DNA from: Daphnia pulex
Taxonomy: Eukaryota; Arthropoda; Branchiopoda; Diplostraca; Daphniidae
Assembly: GCF_021134715.1 (NCBI RefSeq)
Contig: NC_060024.1
Location: forward strand, 6,324,001 to 6,388,000
Direction: 5' to 3'
DNA length: 64,000 nt
In this document: positions 11,931 to 23,056 of the stretch, piece by piece
Numbering within the stretch: position 1 is the stretch's first letter
Layout of the letters: every line of letters begins with the position of its first letter
Program-made: the position numbers and the translations under genes
The notes under the pieces: model-generated
Told to the model about the DNA's origin: nothing
What the model saw: the letters and a program-made list of their open reading frames with translations, nothing else
The model's database searches: none

Positions 11931-12684
11931 TTAAGCCTCGGGTTGACGTTCTTCGTGGTGATTCCTGATGATTATTTCTAAATCATCCCTACTAATCTGT
12001 CTGTTGTTTTTCTTATTAGTATTTACAGTGTCGATTTTGACGCCCATCTTACACTTGTTGGGTGTGCCGACTCGATTACCATCGGGCATGCAATAACATC
12101 TTTTAGGGAGTACATATGAAATTCTCGCTGAATTGTTTGATTCCTCGCTATTGTTCTCGATTTCCGGAGACCTTAAAAATTTAATTCTATCTTTATTGGC
12201 TATTACAAATTGTAAATGCTCTTCAATTGCCAGATCTAATTCATATCCATTTGTTGATTGTTTGACTTCTTTTTCTCGCCAAACTAAAATGTTTTCTTGA
12301 CGGAATTTCTCCAGCATCTGATCCTTTTTGAATTTTGTTTCAGGCGTTCGAATGTAACAGATCCCTGTAGTAGATTCAGCTGCCATCTCCCCATCCACGT
12401 CAATTGTTTTATGAAACCCTCCAATGATTTCTGATCCATACTTGCCGATGATCGTTAAAATGGTGCTACGTTCACCGGCGACTGTGTATGCATTACCGCC
12501 GATAATAGCTTCGTCTTTGTTCACAAGGCATATAAGAATTAAGGGAGAAAAATTAAATAAAATAAAATTAGAAAACTTGATCTACATCAGTCAAATAATT
12601 GATGCACAAAGCAGTTTCGATTTGGATAACTGTACCTGATGGTGGAAGAGATTGTAAGAGTGCCGTCGTGTCAAAAGTGGCCAT
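11931..12684 (-). CDS. Unrecognised protein D1, paralogue of D2
   Basis: Two exons, 12684-12636 and 12514-11931, join in frame (phase 1; donor GTACAG, acceptor CAAAG) to give 210 residues. I do not recognise the family. Visible features are a conserved block with YGSEIIGGF and DVDGEMAAES, a charged region with ILVWREKEVKQ, and a cysteine motif CYCMPDGN near residue 160. There is no signal peptide or membrane segment. The start lies in a short separate exon beginning MATFDTTALL; the in-frame ATG at 12524 falls in the intron. Compared with D2, the C-terminus is shorter: a small deletion shifts the frame and ends the protein at HEERQPEA. It lies between the tRNA-Ala at 11188 and the RING gene at 13798. 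Confidence 0.65.
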
Positions 12685-13797
12685 GTTTTTAATTTCACTT
12701 TTGTCTTTCTTCACTTTTGACTTGTTCGTCTCTCGTGGTTAAAGTGACCAGAACTCAATAAGAACAAGCTCTTTTCTATTTATTTTTCCGCACACGATTC
12801 AGTTTAGAGACTTGAACAAAAAGCGAATGCTCAACTCATTCGTTGGCGTCAAATGCATGTCATGTATATATATACAACAGTGTTTCCTAATTTTGGAAGA
12901 GTGAATAAGGTAAGATAAGATAAAATTGCTATCGTCTTCCGGCGGATCTCTATTTGACGAAATACTTGTATATAGCCTATACTATATACAAGTCTGTATA
13001 CTTGTACGACAATGTGCGTCAGTGAGTGAGATAGTTACCTAGGTTACCTGCTTGTTATCTATTGTCAGTTTTACCAACAGCATATGTTTTCCCCTAATAT
13101 AGTTGGGTTTCCTTCCAAAAATGTTGTTGCGCAACAGCTCTGCTGTATCTGTATATGATGCGCTTATTATATTAATTGTATACCCTACCTATACAACGTG
13201 TAGAATAGCTTTGATCTGATGAGCATAGAACCGACTCGACTTATCAATAATTCTATTTTTAAAAGCTACTGTTGCATCATCAGTTATTATAAAATCAATG
13301 CGCACCAACGACGTCAAAAATGTTTAATGAAATTACACAAGTAAAACAAGACTATACGTCATTTTATGGAAACTTGTCGTGGTTTAGATAAGATGATGCT
13401 GGATGAATCCGAAAATAAGCCTCATTCCCTTTATCCACTACTATATCCAGTCACACATATTGCCCCAGGTGAAAGCTCGATTAAATGTTGCATTGTCATT
13501 TACTTCTTGTATTACACGAATCGTAATTCTGAGATCGCTGCTTCTTATTACATTTACTGCCTATACCGCAAAGTGAAAGTAGACTAAAGTAGAGACATGG
13601 AATTGGATACCGTGTTGTTTACATTAGCAAAAATTTTCCACCTCAAAAATTGAAATGATGTTCTCTTTGACGATTAATATGCTATCTAAAGAAATCATAA
13701 TTGTATTCAACTGTAATAGGATCATTGAAACAAACCAAACGATTAACAGATCCTAACTTTCGTTAATGCAAAAAGAAAATAATTTCCTGGTTTTTTG
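12685..13797. other. Spacer upstream of D1, no gene seen
   Basis: It is homologous to 21604-22282 and then, after an interruption in that copy, to about 22703-22800. It contains short palindromic AT-rich stretches near 12965-13010. No coding frame is supported. Confidence 0.45.
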
Positions 13798-15387
13798 TTA
13801 TTCACTTTCACCTCTCGTCATCACGTCTACTATCATCACCGAATGCTCCAATCCGGAAACTTTCAGTATGCCAATAACACGGAACGAATTGGGTACGGCG
13901 AGCGTCCCAGTTGACGCCGGACGCAAAAAGAAGCGATCAGTTCGACCAAGGTATTCCAAACGAGTGAAATTGGCGGTGAAGTTCTCTTGACTTAAACATC
14001 CCAAGGTAAGGTTGGCGTCGTCCAAGATGAATTTCAATTTGCATGTTTTCGGTTTACCGCACGCATCCCACATGTCTGCAGTACGACTGGGCAGTCCTCC
14101 AACACTCGTTACCTAACAACAGGTAATGAAATATATTTTTTAAATTTGATTTACTGATATTTGGGTTAAATGTATAAAGGTACCTCTTTGTCTCCCAAAT
14201 AACCTCCTACGCCCATAATAACGTTGACATTTTCGTCCGCATTCCGCACCTCTTCAAAAATAGCTTTCAATAGGCTTTGGCGATATTTTCCTGATAATCC
14301 ATCGACGGTTAATTGCGTATTCAAAAGTTTGAGTTCCATATCGCCAAAATGGGCCTGATGAAAAAATCAATGAAAATGTAAACAGTTGATTGCATGAGAA
14401 ATTACCAATATAAGAAGTTAACTCACTTTGACTTTAAGAATGTTTAAATTACTATCACTATGAGATTCCCAGGGTTGAACAGGGACAGTTGTAAATTCGT
14501 GGGAATCATAAGTGACAGTGGCATTCAGCATTGTAACCCTGAAATCAATCAACGATAAGAAATTGGTGGAAATGTGACTTATTTGAATATATGTAGACTG
14601 CTGTATATCCTTTTACCTCAGAAAGCTGTATGATCCAAAAAATGATCCCCCTAGATAATTATCATCCTGCCGAGGAGCCATTTTCTTTTCCGATATGAAT
14701 TTGAAGCGTGGAAACAACTTTTGAAGTCGGCCGAGAGTTGTCCGATCAATGTCGTAAAAAAATACAACATCAGGATTTTGCGATCGTATGACCTTGACAA
14801 AAGTGTCGATTCTTTCTGCCATGAAACTCCCCAAACTTCCCCAGTCAATGACTCTCAACATCCTGGTAGAACTGGAAGAATCGGGAGTCAGAGTTTCAGA
14901 GACACCGTCGATGACGTCTTCACTACATGTAATACAAATAGAATAATGGAATGGATGTTTTTGAAAAGAATGTAGTTGTTGCATTGTTCGCAATTGAAAA
15001 ATTTTAAAAGACCTACACATTTGTCGGTTGGATTCGAGTATTCCACAACTTCTCAGTGAGATGTGCAATATGATGGACATGTTTGTTGTTCGGCAAGGAC
15101 AGAACACTTTCAATTTCGCCAGTCACACATTTACATGTCGGACATTTCAAAGTGTTTCCTTTATGGAGAATCTGCAACTCGTAAATGTCAGTTTAGCCTA
15201 AAACGTGGTATTGATACTTAGCGGGCTATTACTGACTTACTTGGAGGCACGTGAGACAAAAGGTGTGAGCGCAGGACAAAACTTTTGGCCGAGACCTGTG
15301 GAAATCGTATTTGTGACGGCAAATGCCGCAATACAAGAATTCTTCACTTTCACTCTGAATGAGTTTAGCCTCACCATCTGTCGGCAT
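13798..15387 (-). CDS. RING-finger protein, array copy 5 (layout B, diverged)
   Basis: Six exons: 15387-15241, 15171-15017, 14922-14617, 14538-14427, 14354-14184 and 14112-13798, all in frame, giving 401 residues. The RING ligands are C20, C23, C39, H41, C44, C47, C59 and C62. The exon phases are those of layout B, but the sequence is clearly diverged: for example CSAH-type SCAHTF replaces PCSHTF, and there is a longer third exon. The segment NPDVVFFYDIDRTTLGRL is again present, and the C-terminal exon keeps WDACGKP and TDRFF. Being more diverged than the others, it is the older member here. E3 ligase role is inferred from the RING only. Confidence 0.78.
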
Positions 15388-16384
15388 TTTTCAGGGACTA
15401 TCCTACTCATAAAATAATTTCATTAAATAAGGATATTATAGGTTGCAACAATTATTTATGACATGTTAATTTATTTTACAGTATATGAGTGAACATGACT
15501 AGGCCTATAGTAATATTATTCCACCACCAGCACATGAGATCGATCGGATATTTACAGATAACACATGTAATTGTCACGAATTCGTTACCATCGGTTACCA
15601 TGAGGGCCTACAATCAAGTTCAATAAATAGAAAGAGAAAAATAAATATACCGAATGGTGCCAGCTTATAGGAGACACAAGATAGAACTCGAATATTTAGA
15701 GCCGGATCAACTAATGAACGACTGATGAACGATAGAAGAGAAAACCCCCAAATAAAATTACGACAGCACGCAAACCGCGCGAGCTAAGCAATAAAGCAAC
15801 GCGAAACAATAAGAACTCTAACGGCAAAAAATGAAAAGCAAATGAACACATCCCTAATTGTTTTAAGTTTCCTGCCACAGGTGGAATCACTTGCAATCAC
15901 AAAAATTAGCAGTCTGTCACAGAGCACATATCCTTTTCATGTTTGTTTGACATTTGAATAAATAAGCGCGCGTGATTGCGAGTTGAGACCACACGAACTG
16001 TTAGGAATGACGGTAAATAACTAATAAAAGATATATGTATAAATATTTGACATATTTTGACATTTCTTTTTGAGTTCTCTACTTGAAGATAAATCAGCCA
16101 GGTTATTGGTTGTAGATGATTTAATTGAGGCAAGTTAAAGTGAACCCGAGTGAAGCTAAAATTCAACTGACTTACAATTGAAAGCCAATTTGCAGTGTTT
16201 CTATTTCTAACTAGGATTCATTATAAAAAGGGTATGACTACTCGTTCGTTTAAGTCAGTCATGTAGATGTACGTTCTGAAAAGTGAGGACTGTAGCCTAC
16301 AACGTATGTCATAAAGAATAGAGACAAGAAAAATTCTATAATCTAAAATGTAAAAATACAGAAATCCATAAAATGAGTCGAATG
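15388..16384. other. Spacer between array units, no gene seen
   Basis: AT-rich. The right part (from about 15780) is a diverged copy of the spacer before the decayed tRNA at 5157. No coding frame is supported. Confidence 0.45.
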
Positions 16385-16457
16385 TGGAGATGCAGGGTAT
16401 CGATCCCCGTACTTCTCGCATGCTAGGCGAGCGTTCTACCATCTGAGCTACATGCAC
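16385..16457 (-). pseudogene. Probable decayed tRNA-Ala (AGC)
   Basis: Full length (73 nt), with the AGC anticodon and T-arm kept. The 5' acceptor strand reads GTGCATG against the 3' strand CATCTCC, so two of seven acceptor pairs are lost and one is weak. It is probably inactive. Confidence 0.75.
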
Positions 16458-16490
16458 AACGATTCTTTATCTAAATTTTAAAATTACATA

Positions 16491-17230
16491 TTTGGACCAC
16501 AGTGCGCCTAAAAAATTAATGATCTTTGAAAGCGGATAAAAGTTGATTATGAGAAGGGGTACTGTTGACAATTTAAGAATTTTACCTTGAATTTTACTCA
16601 CATTCACTTCGAGAATGAAATCTTTGCGAAGACTACCTGCATCTTTAGGAAGACTTAAGGTTAAGTGGGAGTAGGAGTCATTAAGATACAGTTTCGTTAA
16701 GAATTACTAAAACTCTTAATCAAATAAATCCAAAAGACAGAAATTAGCGAAATAATAAAACTGCCAGCCACTTCAATTGCATCCAAATTACCTTAGTTTT
16801 TCAGATGTTATGAATTTGAATTTTGGAAAAGCTTTTTTAAGAAGATGTAATAGATCTTCATCAGCACGGTTATGGAATACAATGTCGGGATTCTGTAGGA
16901 GCATAATCCTACTGAAACATATGCATCCACTGACCAATCGTCCCCAGTCTATAAATGAGCAAAATTTTGGAGTTGGTTTTGATAAAACTTTGATGACACT
17001 ACCGGACTACCATGGAATAAATATTTGGTACCGGCATATTACTAAAATGAATGTCCAAATAGAAATGAAATTTTTAGAAGTTGAATTTGTAAGGAGGCGC
17101 ACAATGTTACCCACCGTTTTATCTGAGCTTGAGCATTCCGTAATTTTTCACTGAGATGAATGATGTATTGAACATATTTGTTGTCCCGTAAGGTCAAAAC
17201 GTTTCCAATTTCGACGGCCAAGCGTCGACA
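16491..17230 (-). pseudogene. Fragment of a layout B RING gene
   Basis: It matches the inner part of the layout B genes: the last bases of exon 5 near 16491-16510, exon 4 near 16605-16710, exon 3 near 16795-17045 and part of exon 2 from 17113. The RING first exon and the last exon are missing. Exon 4 has an extra base (ATTAAGATAC against ATAAGACAC), and exon 2 runs into unrelated sequence near 17225. It is clearly dead. Confidence 0.8.
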
Positions 17231-17408
17231 GTCGGTGAATCGACGTAGTAACTTTCACTCTTTAACTTACAACTCCATGCTGGAATTTTGTAACGTGGCT
17301 TGATGTTTTGGTTTGAATTCAATCTCCGATATTTTCCACCAGATGACTTGCATGGCTTAAAGGCGGGAAGCTTTAAAAAAATTTAGTCAATCAAAGAGGA
17401 GATAATTT

Positions 17409-17592
17409 ATGAGCGCTCCAAGCGACAATCTGAAAAGGGCGCGGATTTTTCAAACAATATAACAATTTGATTCCAACGTTTTAGATTTTGAATGCGGAAC
17501 GGATAAAATAACGGATGGGTTTAAAATTGTTTTCAGAAACTAAAGGAGGATGAAAAATGATTTGTTCAATTTAACACAATAATTTACAACGT
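17409..17592 (+). pseudogene. Second copy of the orphan exon, with a stop codon
   Basis: It is homologous to 5418-5600. A CAA-to-TAA change stops it after 17 codons, and single-base indels follow (GATAAAATAACGG lacks one A). Flanks on both sides are also shared with 5270-5690, so it moved with the array unit. Confidence 0.65.
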
Positions 17593-17670
17593 ACGTATGT
17601 TGTATATTTTAACTGAAATTGGCGCAACATGAAACAATTCATAGTTCTGGATTTTCAGGGTCATCCTTAA

Positions 17671-19475
17671 TCACGATAGACAAAATGTGCTTGAAATATC
17701 GAAATCAAATAAGATCGCTGAGTGAGAGGCTGGGGTGATGTTTAAGAACTCAATTTCACCATAGAATTTAGGTTGGGCGATAACAGTGTTGGCCGGACGT
17801 AAGTATACGCGTGAAAAAAGATAACGGTCGATATAGGGCATTTTACCGTTAAAATCCTTATACTCCAAGACATCGGTTTCAGTCATGTTGTCATAGCGCC
17901 AGATGAGGTTACACATTCCTGGTTTTTTGCACGCTTCCCATACATCAACGGTGCGATGAGCTAGTCCAACGTCTCGTGTGTAGGTATCCCACTAGAAATT
18001 TTAATTAGTTCCATTAATTAACTAAGAAGCAATGAATTGCAAAGAAAGAAAAAATACATCTTTATTATCACAGCGACCCCCCATTCTCAAAATGATGTTC
18101 GCTGTTGCATCGGATGCCTTTCCTAGTTCGTCCAACATCAATTTCGTAAAATTCTCCCGCCACATGTCACTTGCGTACATGTCAATCTCAGCGTTGATTA
18201 ATTTTAGTTTCAGAGATCCCACATGCGCCTTGAGTAAAAAATAAAATAAAATACATAGAATTTAGAATAGAATTTTTAGGCCTTAACTAAAAAAGTTAAA
18301 AAACAAGACAAAATTAAAAGCAAGAAAGAAAATAAAATAGTTCAGGCTAATAACTCACATCAACTTTAAGCAAGTTATAGTTATAGTTATAGCAATCAGT
18401 TATATCCTCTTGGGGAAGTTGTACGACTTCGTAGGAATCATAAGACACGGAAGTGTTCAACAGCGTTACGCTAGAAATAATAATAAAAAAAATTACACAG
18501 ATGCTGGAGTTAAAAGTGCTGCAATTCATGCTGGAATTAAGTGACTAGGAATGTACCTCATCTCTAGATAGTTGAATTTATAAATAAATCTGAAATTGGG
18601 AAGACTCTTTTTAAGGCGATCGAGAGTGGCCGGCTCGACGTTGTAGAGAAACACAACATCAGGATTTTGTGCTTTCAAGATATTAACAAGTGATGTCATC
18701 AACAGAGGAAATGCAGGAATGTCATTAACCTTAACCATAAAATTAAAAATTCGCAATTTAGCTGGTTTTTCTGTATCCGGTATCTTCACAGAAGTATGAT
18801 GAAAATGGTTGACAACTTCTTTACTGCATTATTTACAACAGATAAAAAATTATTCGATTAACTCAACAATTCTAAAAGGAAATGAATTAATATTTGACCT
18901 GGCGTTGATAGACAACACCTTTGGCTCATGATCATCTGTTACGACAAACACTTGGCATTCAGACTTGTTGGATTTCAAATATGCATCCAGTAACTTTGAG
19001 GATCTAGAAAAAAAAGTGAGTTTAAATAAATTATTCAAACAGCAACTGAATGATTTAAAATAAAGAACTAACAATTTGGCCTCAGCTTCAGCTTTCTCTA
19101 ACTTCTTATTCAAAAGAATATTGTGTTCAGCATGGACATTGTTGGGTAGGGATTCAACTTTATCAATTCCAACTGCTGTTTTACGACACATAGGACATTT
19201 CAATGGATTCCCAGAACCAATCATAACCTGATGAAAGTAGGAAAAGCCATTATGCAGAGAAATTGCAATAGCAAATTAATTTTAATCGCACACTGCAAAT
19301 CATCCAAACATTTTTACGACTAGTTTTGTTTCAAGAAACTTACTTGAATGCAGGTGAAACAGTATGTGTGAGAGCAAGGCAGTACTTTGGGTCGATTCAT
19401 GAGAAGATCATACTTGATGAAGCATATGCCACAAGTTGATAAATAGTCATCTTCATTTGAACCTCCAGTAGCCAT
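17671..19475 (-). CDS. RING-finger protein, array copy 6 (layout A)
   Basis: Seven exons: 19475-19344, 19227-19073, 19003-18899, 18823-18557, 18470-18359, 18228-18058 and 17991-17671, giving 420 residues in one frame with normal GT-AG sites. The RING is the same as in the other layout A copies. Most exons are nearly identical to the copy at 1-1488. The fourth exon differs locally, reading LRIFNFMVKVN where its sisters have LRIISWEGFM, which points to a small replacement or conversion event. The C-terminus ends FDISSTFCLS. Ubiquitin ligase role is inferred from the RING; no substrate is suggested by the sequence. Confidence 0.8.
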
Positions 19476-20118
19476 TTTAATGCTTAGAATATAATTTAAT
19501 GGATGAGTGAAACAAATCAGTTTTAAATTCGAGACAGACTATTTGTTTTCGAATTCAGACGAACTCTCAAGGCCACGCAATAACGTCTGTGTATTACAGA
19601 TGCAGACGTCGCAGAGCCAGAGGGGCCAGACCGCCAGAGCCACGCAGACTACAAATTAAACATAAACAATCTCAAGTTCATGACTCTTATGATTGATTAA
19701 ATTGAAAATATTTTGCTGGGAAAATTAAAGCGATTGCATGTAAAATGTGATGTAAAATGTGACGTTCGTAAATTCTAGTTTATAGTTGTCATTGCAGCTC
19801 AGGCCCAGGGTCTATCTATGTAAAAAAGGTTAATAAATGCGCAAGGCAGATGCGCTCATTTTCTCGTTGAAAATCTAAAAATCAACATTTCATAATTCTT
19901 GCATAATTAGTTGCACATGAAAGTACTATGTACAACTTTATACAACAACTACCAATTTAAGTCCTATTCCTAAAGAAAATTATTTAAAAAAAAACGACGT
20001 TTCCTCGTTCGTTGAAATCAGTCTGTAAATTCTGAGAGTGAAAAAAGGGAACCAACGGAAGAAAATAGAAAGTTTTCCACATGGCAATGCTCTAGAAATC
20101 CCAAAAAGGTGCGAAAGT
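19476..20118. other. Upstream flank of a layout A RING gene
   Basis: Near-identical repeat of 1489-2133; no gene seen. Confidence 0.45.
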
Positions 20119-20191
20119 TGGAGATGCAGGGTATCGATCCCCGTACTTCTCGCATGCTAAGCGAGCGCTCTACCATCTGAGCTACATCCCC
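20119..20191 (-). tRNA. tRNA-Ala-AGC: tRNA-Ala (AGC)
   Basis: Intact 73-nt gene identical to the copy at 2134-2206. Sequence below it is a copy of the 1-2133 unit. Sequence above it is a copy of the unit after 11260. The tRNA is therefore the point where homology switches partner. Confidence 0.95.
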
Positions 20192-20756
20192 GGTGATTAG
20201 CTGGGATATTTGGGACTAATTTCAATCGGAAAGTCATTTCACAAAAAATCACGGGCATCTCGCCATCTCGGACATCTAACTGGTTTGGTACAAGTGTAAC
20301 TGTTGTAATGGAACTATCTGGTATCTGGTTTGTTCTGCTGCTTTTTTGTATTGAACAGATAGCGCAGCCAATGAAAAAAAAAGAGCCTTTTTGTTTTTCT
20401 TTCAATAAGGCCAGAAAAATATAAACGAAGCGATCTCGCCATTGAAAGCCGAAATGGCGAAATCCCCAGGCATAGCTCAGTTAGGCTGAATTCAATGATG
20501 TACAAATAAAAAATTAAAAAACAAATTATTTCCGGATTAAAAATCATATTGTATTGGCTAAAAATAAAAGCTCGTGTAAGTATATATGTTATAGTTAAAT
20601 TCAGCTCTTGCAGGTTATTATGGTATACCAGCAATGAGGATAAATCAATTGATGAGATATATATATTTAAAAAATTAATATAATAGTCGCCCTTGAAACC
20701 AAAAAGACGACGTGTGTAAATTATATGCGAATATATGTAGATTCCTTCTTGTTGTT

Positions 20757-21603
20757 TTATTTTTTTTCTGTTTTTATTTCCTTTGATTCCTGTTTCGGTT
20801 TAAGCCTCGGGTTGACGTTCTCCTCGGTTCTCTCTAGGTGATTCGTGATGATTATTTCTAAATCCTTCTTACTAATCTGTTTGTTGTTTTTCTTATTAGT
20901 ATTCACGCTGTCGATTTTGACGCCCATCTTACACTTGTTGGGTGTGCCGACTGGATTACCATTGGGCATGCAATAACATCCTTTAGAGAGTACATATGAA
21001 ATTTTCGCTGAATTGTTTGATTCCTCGCTATTGTTCTCGATTTCCGGAGACCTAAAAAATTTAATTCGACCTATATTGTCTAATACAAATTGTAAATGCT
21101 CTTCAATTGCCAGATCTAATTCATATCCATTTGTTGATTGTTTGACTACTTTTTCTCGCCAAACTAAAATGTTTTCTTCACGGAATTTCTGCAGCATCTG
21201 ATCCTTTTTTAATTGTGTTTCAGGCGTTCGAATGTAACAGATCCCTGTAGTAGATTCAGCTGCCATCTCCCCATCCACGTCAATTGTTTCATGAAACCCT
21301 CCAATGATTTCTGATCCATAGTTGTCGATGATATCTTTAATGGCGTCGTATTCACCGGCGACTGTATATGCTTTGCCGCTGACAATAATAGGTGCGTTCG
21401 GATTTCCTTCCGGAATCGGTTCAGTATTCTCTTCCGAGTTTCCTTCTTCCTCTTTTTTGATTGGCGCTAGACATAAGGGAGAAATATTTAATTTGAAAAC
21501 TTGATCTACATCAGTCAAATAATTGATGCACAAAGCAGTTTCGATTTGGATAACGTACTGTACCTATTGAAAGGGATTTTGCACCGTCCGTTATGTCGTC
21601 CAT
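20757..21603 (-). CDS. Unrecognised protein D2, paralogue of D1
   Basis: Two exons, 21603-21564 and 21466-20757, join in phase 1 (donor GTACAG, acceptor TGTCTAG) to give 249 residues starting MDDITDGAKSLSIAPIKK. An in-frame ATG at 21533 lies inside the intron and is not used in this model. The protein has an acidic N-terminal stretch (KKEEEGNSEEN) absent from D1, the shared YGSEIIGGF / DVDGEMAAES block, a cysteine motif CYCMPNGN, and a lysine-rich tail (KPKQESKEIKTEKK) that D1 has lost by frameshift. It is soluble by appearance, with no signal peptide. I do not recognise the family or function. The two copies are close but not identical, with mostly in-frame differences, so both may be under selection. 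Confidence 0.65.
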
Positions 21604-22282
21604 GTTTTTATTTCACTTTTGTCTTTCTTCACTTTTGACTTAGCTTCTCTCGTGGTTAAAGTAACCAGCCTCAATATAAGAACAAGCTCTTTTATATTTA
21701 TTTTTCCACACACCGATTCAGTTAAGAGACTTGAACCAAAAGCGAATGCTTATAACTCATTCGTTGGCGTCGAATGTCACATACACAACAGTGTTTCCTA
21801 TTTTTGGAAGAGTGAATAAGGTAAGATAAGATAAAATTGCTATCGTCTTCCGGCGGATCTCTATTTGACTAAATACTTGTCTAGCCTATATTACTATATA
21901 TACAATTAAGTGTGTATACTCGTACGATAATGTGAGTGAGATAGTTACCTAGGTTACCTGTGCTTGTTATGTATTGTCAGTTTTATACCAACAGCATATG
22001 TTTTCCCCTAATAATAGTTGATGGGTTTCCTTCAAAACATTTTATATTAACAGCTCTACTGCTGCGCATGCGCTTATTTTTAATTGTATATATACTCTAT
22101 ATAACGTGTAGAATATATAGCTTTGATCTGATGATAAGTGAAACCGACTCAACTTCTCAATAATTCTAATAAATAATTCTAGTAAAATACCACAAGGAAG
22201 ACAATTACGCAAGACTTAGTCATTTTTTGGGAACTTGCCGTGTTTTGGTTATATGCTGGATGAATCCGACAATCAATCGTCT

Positions 22283-22649
22283 GAAAGCTAAATTCCATTT
22301 GATGTCAAAGTCGTGTAATTTCTTTGTTTCTGCTGCTGCGTAGTTTTGAAAACCAACTGTTGCTGCTCTGTGGTGATGTCAAGGATAGGACACGGAGGCA
22401 TTTTATCACCATTTCCTTTAGTACATTATGCTGGCAATAGCGATAAAAAAGAAATGCACTGTAATATATACGGCGCCAGCTAGCGATCGGACCGTGAATC
22501 CCGCTCTGCCACCGAAGGCGCTTGATGCTGGAAAAAATTTCCAGCGACTCTTATATCCCTGGTCTACAGGTATATTTAATTGAACTGGTACTATTTAGAT
22601 TTATCCGACGGATTTATCTAAACGAATAATTAACCGTTTAACCGACAGT

Positions 22650-22702
<53 letters not shown>
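22283..22702. other. Insertion relative to the paralogous spacer, ending in T31 and G21
   Basis: Left of here the sequence follows 13,000-13,400. Right of here it resumes homology with about 13,425. The roughly 420 bases between have no counterpart in that copy. The stretch contains an 8-bp hairpin (GCTGGAAA/TTTCCAGC near 22527-22545) and an imperfect palindrome near 22597-22627. It ends in 31 T (22651-22681) followed directly by 21 G (22682-22702). It may be an insertion or an assembly join. Confidence 0.5.
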
Positions 22703-23056
22703 CTCACGATCTCTTGTCCCTTTCCACTCCTAAATCCAGTCATACATATTGCTCAGGTGAGAAGTCGATTAAATGCTGCATTGTCATTTTTCTTGTATGG
22801 TAATATTTTTGAATTCTATTTTTCATATTTATTTCATCAGTTGACAGTGTTGAGTCTGAGAATCATTCAAACATCAATCGACCCCGTTGCTGGCCCGTTG
22901 GCGTGTCTCCCGTGGCGCTATCGATCCAACAACGGCCATCGAATACCCAGTCCACTGCCGACTTTCATTCCCAACAGACGCGGCCTTTCCACTTTGATTA
23001 TACGCCACGAAGAAATTACTCTCTATTTAGCAATTCGGCTGGGAAGCAGACGGACA

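Noticed and set aside
21500-21533. In-frame ATG at 21533 as the start of D2
   Set aside because: It lies in an intron with a good acceptor at 21467; the exon at 21603-21564 joins in frame and has an equivalent in D1.
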